Source: Paenibacillus xylanexedens (GTDB lineage Bacteria; Bacillota; Bacilli; Paenibacillales; Paenibacillaceae). From it: a stretch of 64,000 bases of DNA. Shown here piece by piece: positions 16,828 to 24,944 of this stretch. The translations under genes were made by a program, and so were the position numbers. The notes beneath the pieces are model-generated. The model was not told where the DNA came from. It saw nothing but the letters and a program-made list of their open reading frames with translations, and made no database searches. The stretch is from contig NZ_VEBF01000002.1 in assembly GCF_007676705.1 (NCBI RefSeq), positions 744,001 through 808,000 on the forward strand, read 5' to 3'. Positions within the stretch are counted from its first letter, which is position 1. Each line of letters starts with the position of its first letter.

Positions 16828-18048
16828 CTAATCTGAAGATTTCACCTGAACTGCAACCTTCCCGTACGTACCTCCACCTCCGGAAGACAGCTCCAGTTGT
16901 CCGTTCCGTGCAGCCACTATCAGGCCTGCCAGCACAGGTCCAACCACCTCAGCAAGCTCTTCCTCACGGGTACGGTGAAGTACATTCATTTCCGTACCAA
17001 AATGGTCCAGTAGCTGGCGCAGTTTGGCTTTGCCAAGTCCCGGGATGAACTCCAGTGGTACCTGATAATGATAGGCCGGTCTGTTTGCAGGAACCTGAGG
17101 ACTCTCCCGATCAGAGATCGCCAGAATGCGGTCCAGCACCCCCTGCACCAGCTTCTGACTGCCACAGTGAGGACAACGCTCTGCTGACATCGCCTGCTCG
17201 TCCATAATGCTGCCACATGCTGCACAGTAGGTACGATGATACTTGCCCAGCCTTGGATTCAGACCATAATTAGCAGTAATCCTTCTGCCTGCTTCTCCCT
17301 GCAGTGCCATACGGAATTCATCAAAAGAAGGTGCAGCCAATTGCAGTTCATTATACTCCCGTCCAATCTTGCCGAGGGAATGTGCATCCGAATTAGTCAG
17401 GAACGGTACATGATCCAATTCCCGAATATAACTGGCCATCGATGAATCGGAGCTTAACCCCAGTTCGACGGCATCCACCAGACGAGTATCCAGTACATCG
17501 CCCATACGGGGCGCCGTGCTGCCATAGATGCCTTTATGCGGAGTAAAGACATGTGCAGGCACAATAAGTCCACCACGGGCTTTAATCTCGGCCTGCATCT
17601 CAAGAGCAGGAACATATACCCGCTGAGAGCTGAGGTTCACATTTTTCATATAACGCTTCATCCAGTCCGTGAAGGACTTCATCGTTCTCAGATCACGAAA
17701 GTACGCCAGCATATGGAACTCACGCATTCCAGGTTCTCGGAGCTCAATCTCTGTACCCAGTAGAATAGTTGTGTCCTGGTAGGCAATACCGCCTCCCTCA
17801 ATCTCGGACATCGTGCCATCCTCCAGTAATTGCTCAATATCCATCTGCACCACTGGGGAATGACAATCAATGACACCAAGCAAATGGATCCCTTTTCGTT
17901 CCGAAGCTTCCCGAGCAATGTTCTCAAATGTCAGATCCCGACTTCCGCTGATTTTAACCGCCTCTCCGCGGGACGTACGCCCGATGTGGATATGCAGGTC
18001 CGTATAACAGGGCTCCCACAAAGCGGACGTTGCCAATTGATCTTGCAT
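16828..18048 (-). CDS. EndoQ-like PHP-domain DNA endonuclease
   Basis: A 406-residue protein with a PHP metal-binding fold (YTDLHIHIG, GVIDCHSP, IVPAHVFTPH, TNSDAHS), a zinc finger (CAACGSIMDE then RCPHCGS) near residue 280, and a C-terminal helix-hairpin-helix region (FIPGLGKAKLRQLL). This order is that of endonuclease Q, which nicks DNA 5' of deaminated bases; activity here is inferred from the family. The ATG at 18048 is used: it starts 2 bp after the nudF stop with AGGACGG upstream. It forms a pair with nudF, and both handle damaged nucleotides or nucleic acid. Confidence 0.82.
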   Translation of the reverse strand: MQDQLATSALWEPCYTDLHIHIGRTSRGEAVKISGSRDLTFENIAREASERKGIHLLGVIDCHSPVVQMDIEQLLEDGTMSEIEGGGIAYQDTTILLGTEIELREPGMREFHMLAYFRDLRTMKSFTDWMKRYMKNVNLSSQRVYVPALEMQAEIKARGGLIVPAHVFTPHKGIYGSTAPRMGDVLDTRLVDAVELGLSSDSSMASYIRELDHVPFLTNSDAHSLGKIGREYNELQLAAPSFDEFRMALQGEAGRRITANYGLNPRLGKYHRTYCAACGSIMDEQAMSAERCPHCGSQKLVQGVLDRILAISDRESPQVPANRPAYHYQVPLEFIPGLGKAKLRQLLDHFGTEMNVLHRTREEELAEVVGPVLAGLIVAARNGQLELSSGGGGTYGKVAVQVKSSD

Positions 18049-18050
18049 CC

Positions 18051-18644
18051 TTAAAACCGTCCTGTCGTTCTGTAGAGGTCCCACGCATACACAGCCATCA
18101 TCGTTTTCGCATCGCTAATCCGGTTCTCATCCATGAGCGCATAGGCTTCCTCCAGTGTGATCTCGGATACTTCAAGGAATTCATCCTCGTCCAGCTCCAT
18201 ATCTCCAGCTTCCAGCTCTTCAGCGATGTAGAGATGAATGATCTCATCCGCGAAGCCCGGTGAAGTGTAGAACGAACGCAAATGACGCAGTGACTTGGCT
18301 ACATACCCCGTCTCTTCTCGTAATTCACGCGCTGCTGCAACCTCTGGTTCTTCACCCGGGTCCAGTTTCCCCGCAGGAATCTCCACTTCGGTGCGCCCCA
18401 TTGCCTGACGGTACTGATCCACAACAAGCATGCGATCCCCGTTCAGGGCAAGTACAGCTACTGCGCCAGGATGCCGGATAATCTCACGTGTAGCCGTTTG
18501 ACCGTTCGGTAGCTTAACGGTATCGACCTGAAGTGAAATCACTTTCCCCTCGAAGATGGGTTTGGTGGACATGGTCACTTCATCCAACTTCGGATTGGCA
18601 GGTTGTGCTGCATGGATGGATTGGGCAGATTGGTTTGATTTCAT
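18051..18644 (-). CDS. nudF: ADP-ribose pyrophosphatase (Nudix hydrolase)
   Basis: A 197-residue Nudix protein. The Nudix box is complete: GKLDPGEEPEVAAARELREETGY. It has the ADP-ribose-type surroundings REIIRHPGAVAVLAL, VDQYRQAMGRTEVEIPAG and YTSPGFADEIIHLYIAEEL. It hydrolyses ADP-ribose to AMP and ribose-5-phosphate. The N-terminus has about 25 non-conserved residues before MSTKPIFEGKVISL; that second Met may be the true start, although GGAG stands 11 nt before the ATG at 18644. It is upstream partner of the EndoQ-like gene and divergent from mciZ. Confidence 0.92.
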   Translation of the reverse strand: MKSNQSAQSIHAAQPANPKLDEVTMSTKPIFEGKVISLQVDTVKLPNGQTATREIIRHPGAVAVLALNGDRMLVVDQYRQAMGRTEVEIPAGKLDPGEEPEVAAARELREETGYVAKSLRHLRSFYTSPGFADEIIHLYIAEELEAGDMELDEDEFLEVSEITLEEAYALMDENRISDAKTMMAVYAWDLYRTTGRF

Positions 18645-18764
18645 TTGTTCTTCAACTCCATATCGTTGGATTATATTTGTTTAATGTATAATTCTCTGAT
18701 TTTGGGCATATGGTGAGCGTATAGAACTCTCACAGCAAATATAAACAAATCAGGGGGACTTTCG

Positions 18765-18899
18765 ATGAACAGTTATATGACGCCTCAATCCTTACATGTG
18801 GTAGGACAAGCCCGGCAAGTACAGCTCATACTCAAGCAATGGTTGCGCGAGTGGGGCCCTGATGCCAAGTTAATCGATCTGCTCGCTGGACGTAAATAA
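18765..18899 (+). CDS. mciZ: MciZ, mother-cell inhibitor of FtsZ
   Basis: A 44-residue peptide that begins MNSYMTPQSLHVVGQ and continues ARQVQLILKQWLREWG. The core VVGQARQVQLILKQW resembles LVGKAWEIRAKLKEY of B. subtilis MciZ, a 40-residue sporulation peptide that caps FtsZ filaments. AGGGGGAC precedes the ATG by 5 nt and a terminator follows at 18936. Neighbour nudF is the same as in B. subtilis. The upstream CATATGGT may be a sigma-E -10, but the -35 is unclear. Identification rests on a short match plus context. Confidence 0.82.
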   Translation: MNSYMTPQSLHVVGQARQVQLILKQWLREWGPDAKLIDLLAGRK

Positions 18900-18935
18900 A
18901 CGAGTCTTCTCCCATGAAATATAACATGAATTCAC

Positions 18936-18973
18936 AAAAAGTCCGAATCCGTACAAACCGGGTTCGGACTTTT
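18936..18973. terminator. Bidirectional terminator between mciZ and the M20 peptidase
   Basis: AAAAGTCCGAATCC and GGGTTCGGACTTTT pair around a short loop, giving a T-run on both strands. It serves mciZ on the plus strand and the converging peptidase gene. Confidence 0.88.
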
Positions 18974-19007
18974 GTCTAACAACATGCGAGGTAACATGTG
19001 CTCTATA

Positions 19008-20141
19008 TTATTTCTTATCTGCTGCGTTTTCCTGGATGATAGCGACAACCACCTGAGACAACTTCACAATGTCCTCGGCACGAATGCGTTCTTTAGTTGT
19101 GTGAATATCCTCATACCCTACCGCCAGATTCACTGTCGGAATCTCAAATCCGTTAAATATGTTGGCATCACTTCCACCGCCGGAAGCAAACGTGCTTGTC
19201 TCCAGCCCCAGACTGCGAATAGCACGCTGTGCAAGCTGCACAACATCATGTTCATCATGGAAACCAAATGCGGGATACAGGATCTCACTTCTGAATTCGG
19301 CCGTAGCACCGTATTTGCGACAAGTGGTTTCCAAGGCTTCACGCATCTGTGCAACCTGCAATTCCACTTTTTCCTGCACAATACTGCGAGCTTCCGCTTC
19401 AATCTGTACAAAGTCACATACCACATTGAGTGCTGATCCACCTTGGAATTTACCGATGTTCGCTGTCGTCTCATCATCAATTCTGCCCAGTGTCATCGCA
19501 GCAATCGCTTTGGCTGCCACCTGAATCGCGCTGATCCCGTCTTCCGGATTCACGCCCGCATGGGCAGACTTACCATAGATGCTCATCTGAATTTCAGCTC
19601 TGGCTGGTGCAGCTACACAGATCGTGCCTACAGCTCCGTTGGAGTCCAGCGCATAACCGAACTCGGCTTCGATGTCTTTTGGATTCATGGCACGTGCACC
19701 CACCAGACCAGACTCTTCGCCCACCGTAATGACGAATTGAATTTTACCATGCGGAATGTTGTTTTCCTGAATCACACGAATCGCTTCGAACAATGCTGCA
19801 ATTCCGGCCTTGTCATCTGCTCCCAGGATCGTTGTTCCGTCACTGCGAATCCAGCCGTCTTCACCCAGTTCAGGTTTGATTCCTTGTCCGGGCGTTACGG
19901 TGTCCATGTGACATGTAAAAAAGATCGGTGCAACTCCTTCTGTTCCTTCGGCTTCCCAGGTAATGACGAGGTTTCCGGCGCCATGTCCGGTTTGCTCCAT
20001 GGTGTCATCCTCATAGACATGAAGACCAAGGTCTGCAAACTGTTCTTTTAACACCTTGGAGATATTCTGTTCGTTTTTCGTTTCACTATCAATCTGCACC
20101 AGTTCCATGAACTGATCAATAACACGTTGGTGTTTAATCAT
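19008..20141 (-). CDS. M20-family metallopeptidase (peptidase T-like)
   Basis: A 377-residue di-zinc peptidase with the metal sites FTCHMDTVTPG, LGADDKAG, TVGEESGLVGARA, the FGYALDS segment and a late GGGSDANIF block. The lid domain lies between residues 180 and 290 (GKSAHAGVNPEDGISAI). It resembles the PepT-like YqjE proteins of Bacillus, which are thought to act on small peptides. The ATG at 20141 is used because GGGAGGAAAG precedes it closely; the frame extends 38 codons upstream into the divergent promoter region and those codons look non-coding. Confidence 0.9.
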   Translation of the reverse strand: MIKHQRVIDQFMELVQIDSETKNEQNISKVLKEQFADLGLHVYEDDTMEQTGHGAGNLVITWEAEGTEGVAPIFFTCHMDTVTPGQGIKPELGEDGWIRSDGTTILGADDKAGIAALFEAIRVIQENNIPHGKIQFVITVGEESGLVGARAMNPKDIEAEFGYALDSNGAVGTICVAAPARAEIQMSIYGKSAHAGVNPEDGISAIQVAAKAIAAMTLGRIDDETTANIGKFQGGSALNVVCDFVQIEAEARSIVQEKVELQVAQMREALETTCRKYGATAEFRSEILYPAFGFHDEHDVVQLAQRAIRSLGLETSTFASGGGSDANIFNGFEIPTVNLAVGYEDIHTTKERIRAEDIVKLSQVVVAIIQENAADKK

Positions 20142-20223
20142 AGGACTTTCCTCCCTCTCGTGGATACGGTACAATACAATTACTATGGCTTGTTTACTTT
20201 TTGTTGAAAGGAGTTCTCTCATC

Positions 20224-20325
20224 ATGCAAAAAAAGAAATGGTTCAAAATCATCATCTATCTCATGCTGATCGCCATGATCGGGTCCACCCTTTTCATAGC
20301 TCTCGAACCGTTATTGTTCGGATAG
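20224..20325 (+). CDS. Prli42-like membrane miniprotein
   Basis: A 33-residue protein: KKKWFKII at the N-terminus, one hydrophobic helix (IIIYLMLIAMIGSTLF) and a short tail. The pattern of basic N-terminus followed by (I/V)YLMLIAM(I/V)xST is that of Prli42, the miniprotein that tethers the stressosome to the membrane in Listeria and is conserved in Firmicutes. AAAGGAG stands 10 nt before the ATG. It is divergent from the M20 peptidase and has its own terminator overlapping the end of lipB. The match is a short-pattern one; stressosome function in this organism is inference. Confidence 0.75.
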   Translation: MQKKKWFKIIIYLMLIAMIGSTLFIALEPLLFG

Positions 20326-20333
20326 CAACCCCT

Positions 20334-20379
20334 GAAGCCTTTTGACGATCTGTTTACAGACGTTGAAGGGCTTCTTTTT
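20334..20379 (+). terminator. Terminator of the miniprotein gene, overlapping the lipB 3' end
   Basis: GAAGCC and GGCTTC bracket an imperfect stem around CTGTTTACAG, followed by TTTTTC on the plus strand. The lipB stop (20354) lies inside it. Confidence 0.7.
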
Positions 20380-21061
20380 CGGTGACCCAATTAATCTCAT
20401 AAGGGAAAATGCGATTAAAGTACGGCACAATCTCCTGCGCTACCTGCTCTACTGCATAGGACTTGCCCGTTATATCCTCCAGTGAGGTCACGCCATACTG
20501 CTCAATCCCACAAGGAACAATGCCCTGAAAACCAGCATGCTGAATGCCTGAGGTGATGTTAAAAGCAAACCCGTGACTTGTCACAAAACCGCGGCGGTGT
20601 TTGCAACGATTAAACTTGATGCCAATTGCAGCAATCTTCATATCGCCAATCCACACACCGGTGTAACCTTCTTTGCGTCCGGCTTCGATGCCCTGGTCTG
20701 CCAGATAATCCATGAGGACCTGCTCAAGTTTCCGTAAATATCCGTGTAGATCCAAGTCTTCATCCCGACCAAGTACCAATAACGGGTAGCCTACCAACTG
20801 GCCCGGGCCATGATAAGTAATATCACCGCCACGGTCAATTTGAAACAAGGAAATCCCTTGCTCCCGCAACTCTTCCGGACTAAGAAGCAGATGCTCCGGA
20901 TGATTCTGTGAGCCGATCGTATACGTTGGGGGATGCTGTAAAAGAAGCATCTGCTCCGCTCCCTCGCCCTCGTCCAATCGCTGCACAATCGCTTTCTGGC
21001 GGTTCCAAGCCTCTTCATAATCAAGCATCGGTATGTATGCAACATCCAGCGGCTTGCTCAT
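20354..21061 (-). CDS. lipB: Octanoyl-[acyl-carrier-protein]:protein octanoyltransferase
   Basis: A 235-residue LipB. It has LLQHPPTYTIGSQ, the signature RGGDITYHGPGQLVGYPLL, the acyl-binding AAIGIKFNRCKHRRGFVTSHGFAFN segment and the catalytic cysteine in VPCGIEQYGVTSL. It moves octanoate from ACP onto lipoyl domains. The ATG at 21061 has GTGGGG 6 nt upstream; the open frame runs 36 codons further. It follows the E2 gene bkdB, whose lipoyl domain is a substrate, so the location makes sense. B. subtilis lacks LipB and uses LipM/LipL instead. Confidence 0.93.
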   Translation of the reverse strand: MSKPLDVAYIPMLDYEEAWNRQKAIVQRLDEGEGAEQMLLLQHPPTYTIGSQNHPEHLLLSPEELREQGISLFQIDRGGDITYHGPGQLVGYPLLVLGRDEDLDLHGYLRKLEQVLMDYLADQGIEAGRKEGYTGVWIGDMKIAAIGIKFNRCKHRRGFVTSHGFAFNITSGIQHAGFQGIVPCGIEQYGVTSLEDITGKSYAVEQVAQEIVPYFNRIFPYEINWVTEKEALQRL

Positions 21062-21177
21062 GATTTCCCCACACCCTTCTGCTTCATGTTCAATGTACAA
21101 TTGAGCACCTGTCCGTAGATAGCCGGAAAAGTGCACGGCCTGCGGCACATACACTTTCCCGTCCTTCAACTATTGAA

Positions 21178-21289
21178 CATTTTGCATCATTCATTTTCAA
21201 ACGCTCCCGGGTACAAGTTCTAGACGAATAGAACCATTTCGATCTATAACTTGATGATTGGGAACTGCTCTTTGGATTGATGCAAAATG
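21178..21289. repeat. Perfect 12-bp inverted repeat flanking 112 bp between bkdB and lipB
   Basis: CATTTTGCATCA (21178-21189) is the exact complement of TGATGCAAAATG (21278-21289). Between them lies another small palindrome GTTCTA/TAGAAC. It could be a small mobile relic or an RNA stem in the lipB leader. Confidence 0.55.
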
Positions 21290-21294
21290 CCTAC

Positions 21295-22740
21295 TTAATA
21301 CACCTTGCTCTCCATCGTGTATCCTTCAAGATTCTCTTTGACACGTTGCAAGAACCGTCCGCTGATTACGCCATCCAGGATTCGGTGATCCAGCGACAGA
21401 CACAGGTTCGCCATTGAACGAACGGCGATCATATCATTAATGACCACTGGCTTCTTGACAATCGACTCAAAAGTAAGAATCGCTGCCTGCGGGTAGTTAA
21501 TGATTGGCTGGGACAGGATTGAACCGAATGAACCCGTATTGTTCACCGTGAACGTACCACCCTGCATATGGTCCAGCTTCAATGTACCCTCCCGCGTTTT
21601 GCGAGCCAGCTCATCCACTTCACGAGCCAGACCTGCAATATTACGCTGATCGGCATGTTTGATTACCGGTGTCAGTACGGAATCTTCGGTTCCTACTGCC
21701 ATGGACAGGTTTATGTCCCGTTTAACGATAATTTTGTCAACTGCCCAAACCGAGTTCATGATCGGGAAGTCTTTGATCGCATTAACGACTCCCTTCATCA
21801 TGAAGGACAGGTATGTCAGGTTGATGCCTTCCTTGCGCTTGAACTCATCCTTGAGTTTATTGCGCAGCATCACAAGATTCGTTACGTCTACTTCGATCAT
21901 CGTCCATGCATGCGGGATCTCTGATACGCTCTGACGCATGTTTCGCGCAATGGCATTACGCACAGGGGTCACATCGATGAAATACTCCGATCTTCCCTGA
22001 CCGCCCCCTTCCACTTCGATCTGTGGAATTTTCGGACTTTCGGTCAGATGAATGCCAGAATGTCTCACAGGAACACCTGCATCGGATGCTGATATCGCTT
22101 CTCCGGCCGTTAAACCCATTTCGCCATTTCCGCGATTCACTCCGCTGAATGGAGAAGCCGACGGTACGCCAGAAGGCGCATGGTGTACTGCTGCAGATGA
22201 TGCTTGTGCAGACGATCCAGCCGCGTTACCTCCTTGTGCAACAAATGTCAGCACATCTTTGCGGGTAATGCGGCCACCGGCACCGGTGCCTTGGATGCTT
22301 TGCAAGTTCAAGCCATGCTCTGCTGCCAAGGATTGCACTGCCGGGGAATACCGATTGCGCATCGGCTGGTTAGGGTCATGTGCTGCTGTATTTGAGGCAG
22401 GAACAGGAGTGTGGCTGGCATTATGTTGCACTTGCTCCTGTTGCTGCGATACTTGTGTTACTTGCTCAGCCGCTTCTTCGTCGGAAGCAACGACCTGCAT
22501 GCGGCAGATTGCTTCACCAACAGCAATCGTTGTGCCCTCTTCCACCAAAAGGTCACCCATAATTCCATCCACAGTGGATGGAATCTCGGCATTGACTTTA
22601 TCGGTAATTACTTCACAGATCGGCTCGTACTGTTCCACACGGTCGCCCGGTTTTTTCAACCATTTGCCTATGGTAGCCGAGACCAGCGATTCCGCCAATT
22701 GCGGCATAATGACCTCGATCCATTTCATACGTTCAGCCAT
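21295..22740 (-). CDS. bkdB: Branched-chain 2-oxoacid dehydrogenase E2 (dihydrolipoyl acyltransferase)
   Basis: A 481-residue E2. The lipoyl domain (residues 5-85) has the lipoyl-lysine in EVITDKVNAEIPS. A Gln/Ala-rich linker leads to the E1/E3-binding domain (RYSPAVQSLAAEHGLNLQSIQGTG), then a second long linker. The catalytic domain ends with SLDHRILDGVISGRF carrying the active His and Asp. It transfers branched acyl groups to CoA, making primers for the iso/anteiso fatty acids typical of Bacillales. The ATG at 22740 has GGAG 10 nt upstream; last gene of the four-gene complex operon, followed by lipB. Confidence 0.94.
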   Translation of the reverse strand: MAERMKWIEVIMPQLAESLVSATIGKWLKKPGDRVEQYEPICEVITDKVNAEIPSTVDGIMGDLLVEEGTTIAVGEAICRMQVVASDEEAAEQVTQVSQQQEQVQHNASHTPVPASNTAAHDPNQPMRNRYSPAVQSLAAEHGLNLQSIQGTGAGGRITRKDVLTFVAQGGNAAGSSAQASSAAVHHAPSGVPSASPFSGVNRGNGEMGLTAGEAISASDAGVPVRHSGIHLTESPKIPQIEVEGGGQGRSEYFIDVTPVRNAIARNMRQSVSEIPHAWTMIEVDVTNLVMLRNKLKDEFKRKEGINLTYLSFMMKGVVNAIKDFPIMNSVWAVDKIIVKRDINLSMAVGTEDSVLTPVIKHADQRNIAGLAREVDELARKTREGTLKLDHMQGGTFTVNNTGSFGSILSQPIINYPQAAILTFESIVKKPVVINDMIAVRSMANLCLSLDHRILDGVISGRFLQRVKENLEGYTMESKVY

Positions 22741-22787
22741 TTGATTATCACTCCAAACTTTACTTTTAAACGATCCAAAGAACGAAA

Positions 22788-23774
22788 TTAAAACTCGGCC
22801 AGTGTACGCATTGCTACTTTGGCTTTGTCCTTGCTCAGCATGTAGAATTTCTCCAATGTTGGGCTAATTGGCATGGCCGGTACGTCAGGTCCGCAGAGAC
22901 GCTGAATCGGTGCATCCAGTTCAAACAGACATTCCTCACTAATAATAGCGGCAACCTCGGCACCTACACCACCGGTTTTGTTATCTTCGTGTACAATCAG
23001 CACCTTGCCTGTCAGACGAGCGGAAGCAATAATCGCTTCGCGATCCAACGGTTGCAATGTGCGCAAATCCAGAACGTGGGCTGTAATGCCCTCTTCCCGT
23101 TCGAGTTCCTCAGCAGCCTGCATCACAAAATGCAATGGCTGGCTGTAGCCGATCACGGTAATATCGGCACCTTCACGAAGTACGTTGGCTTTGCCAATCG
23201 GAACGATGTAATCATCTTCAGGCACATCTTCCTTGATAAGCTTGTAGCATTTTTTATTCTCAAAAAAGAGTACCGGGTCCGGGTCGCGAATGGCCGCTTT
23301 GAGCAATCCCTTGGCATCGTATGCCGAGTAGGGAGCTATAATTTTCAGACCAGGCGTACCAAAGAAGATCGATTCCGGACATTGGGAGTGGTACAACCCA
23401 CCGAAGATCCCGCCACCAATCGGCGCGCGGATGACAATCGGACAACTCCAGTCATTGTTGGAACGATAGCGAATTTTCGCTGCTTCACTAATGATCTGGT
23501 TCGTTGCTGGCAGCATAAAGTCCGAATATTGCATTTCGGCAATCGGCTTCATGCCATACATCGCAGCACCAATGGCAACACCTGCAATAGCGGATTCAGA
23601 CAACGGTGTGTCCATCACCCGCATTTCGCCAAATTGATCTTGCAACCCTTTGGTTGTGGTAAACACACCACCTTTGAGACCTACGTCTTCACCAAGGATA
23701 AAAACATTTTCATCCCGTTCCATCTCTTCTTTCATCGCGAGACGGATTGCATCAATATATTCCATCACTGCCAT
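22788..23774 (-). CDS. bkdAB: Branched-chain 2-oxoacid dehydrogenase E1 beta subunit
   Basis: A 328-residue transketolase-type beta subunit with NVFILGEDVGLKGGVF, the DTPLSESAIAGVAIGAAMYGMKPIAEMQ block, PIGGGIFGGLYHSQ and LRTLQPLDREAI. It forms the alpha2beta2 E1 with the preceding gene; its ATG lies 2 bp after the E1 alpha stop and shares GGGGGACGG as ribosome site. The HSQ (His in GLYHSQ) and branched-chain-type residues fit an oxoisovalerate rather than a pyruvate enzyme. Confidence 0.93.
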   Translation of the reverse strand: MAVMEYIDAIRLAMKEEMERDENVFILGEDVGLKGGVFTTTKGLQDQFGEMRVMDTPLSESAIAGVAIGAAMYGMKPIAEMQYSDFMLPATNQIISEAAKIRYRSNNDWSCPIVIRAPIGGGIFGGLYHSQCPESIFFGTPGLKIIAPYSAYDAKGLLKAAIRDPDPVLFFENKKCYKLIKEDVPEDDYIVPIGKANVLREGADITVIGYSQPLHFVMQAAEELEREEGITAHVLDLRTLQPLDREAIIASARLTGKVLIVHEDNKTGGVGAEVAAIISEECLFELDAPIQRLCGPDVPAMPISPTLEKFYMLSKDKAKVAMRTLAEF

Positions 23775-23776
23775 CC

Positions 23777-24805
23777 TTACCGTCCCCCTTCTTCGCTGTC
23801 CGCATAAACGTGCGTCAGAGTGTCCTCAGGTTTCGGATATGGCGCGTTGTCTGCATACTCAGTTGCTTCTTTCATTTCCAGCGCAAGCTGGGAAGCCAGA
23901 TCCGCATCCCGGGCTTCATCCCAGATGCCGCAATCGATCAAATAGTTTTTCATGCGAGGAACGCCATCTTTCTTCCAGTTCTCCTCCACTTCCTCTTTGG
24001 TCCGGTAAGCCAGATCATTGTCGGAGGTGGAATGAGGAGACAACCGATACATCATCGCTTCAATAAGTGTCGGGCCTTCTCCCGCAATGGCACGGCGACG
24101 TGCTTCCTTCACTGCAGCGTATACTTCCAATGCATCGTTACCATCTACACGCAGTCCGGGGAACCCGTATCCTAGTGCTCGATCGGATATTTTGCCGCTC
24201 AGCTGTTTGTGAATCGGTACCGAAATTGCATACTGATTGTTCTCACACATAATAATGACAGGCAATTTGTGTACACCTGCAAAGTTGGCTCCTTCGTGGA
24301 AGTCCCCCTGATTGCTTGATCCCTCACCAAACGTAACAAAAGAAACAAATTCTTGCTTCTTCATTTTGGCAGCGAGCGCAAAACCAACAGCGTGTGGAAC
24401 CTGTGTTGTAACCGGGCTGGAACCCGTCACAATCCGCAGCTTTTTGTGACCAAAGTGACCCGGCATTTGCCGACCGCCACTATTCGGATCTTCTGCCTTC
24501 GCAAAAGCAGACAACATCAACTCACGCGGAGTCATGCCTACCGCCAGTACAAAGCCGTAATCGCGGTAATAAGGTAAATAATAATCGTGATCCCGATCCA
24601 GACCAAAAGCAGCGCCTACTTGCGCAGCTTCCTGTCCTACACCGGATACGTGAAAGTTAATTTTGCCGGCACGCTGCAAAAGCAAGCAACGCTCGTCAAA
24701 CTTGCGTGCGAGCAGCATGTATTTGTACATATCCAATACTTCACCATCGCTAAGTCCCAGCTGTTGATGCCTGTGGACCGCGTCTGCAGTACCTTTTGAA
24801 CTCAT
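23777..24805 (-). CDS. bkdAA: Branched-chain 2-oxoacid dehydrogenase E1 alpha subunit
   Basis: A 342-residue ThDP-dependent alpha subunit. The thiamine-diphosphate motif is GEGSSNQGDFHEGANFAGVHKLPVIIMCENN; the phosphorylation-loop region reads YRLSPHSTSDNDLAYR. It decarboxylates the keto acids of Val, Leu and Ile and passes the acyl group to E2. The ATG at 24805 has AAAGGAGG about 9 nt upstream. The gap of 139 bp to lpdV is longer than within the rest of the operon. Confidence 0.93.
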   Translation of the reverse strand: MSSKGTADAVHRHQQLGLSDGEVLDMYKYMLLARKFDERCLLLQRAGKINFHVSGVGQEAAQVGAAFGLDRDHDYYLPYYRDYGFVLAVGMTPRELMLSAFAKAEDPNSGGRQMPGHFGHKKLRIVTGSSPVTTQVPHAVGFALAAKMKKQEFVSFVTFGEGSSNQGDFHEGANFAGVHKLPVIIMCENNQYAISVPIHKQLSGKISDRALGYGFPGLRVDGNDALEVYAAVKEARRRAIAGEGPTLIEAMMYRLSPHSTSDNDLAYRTKEEVEENWKKDGVPRMKNYLIDCGIWDEARDADLASQLALEMKEATEYADNAPYPKPEDTLTHVYADSEEGGR

Positions 24806-24944
24806 ATGAGGTACCTCCTTTTAATCAGAGCCTGTGCCAGTCTTACTACCCGATCTTATAACCTGGTACTAAGACTTGGCTTAACCTTATTATAATCCCT
24901 TTTGCCCAAAAAAGGAAAGGACCTTTCTCATAAGCCTGCTTGAC

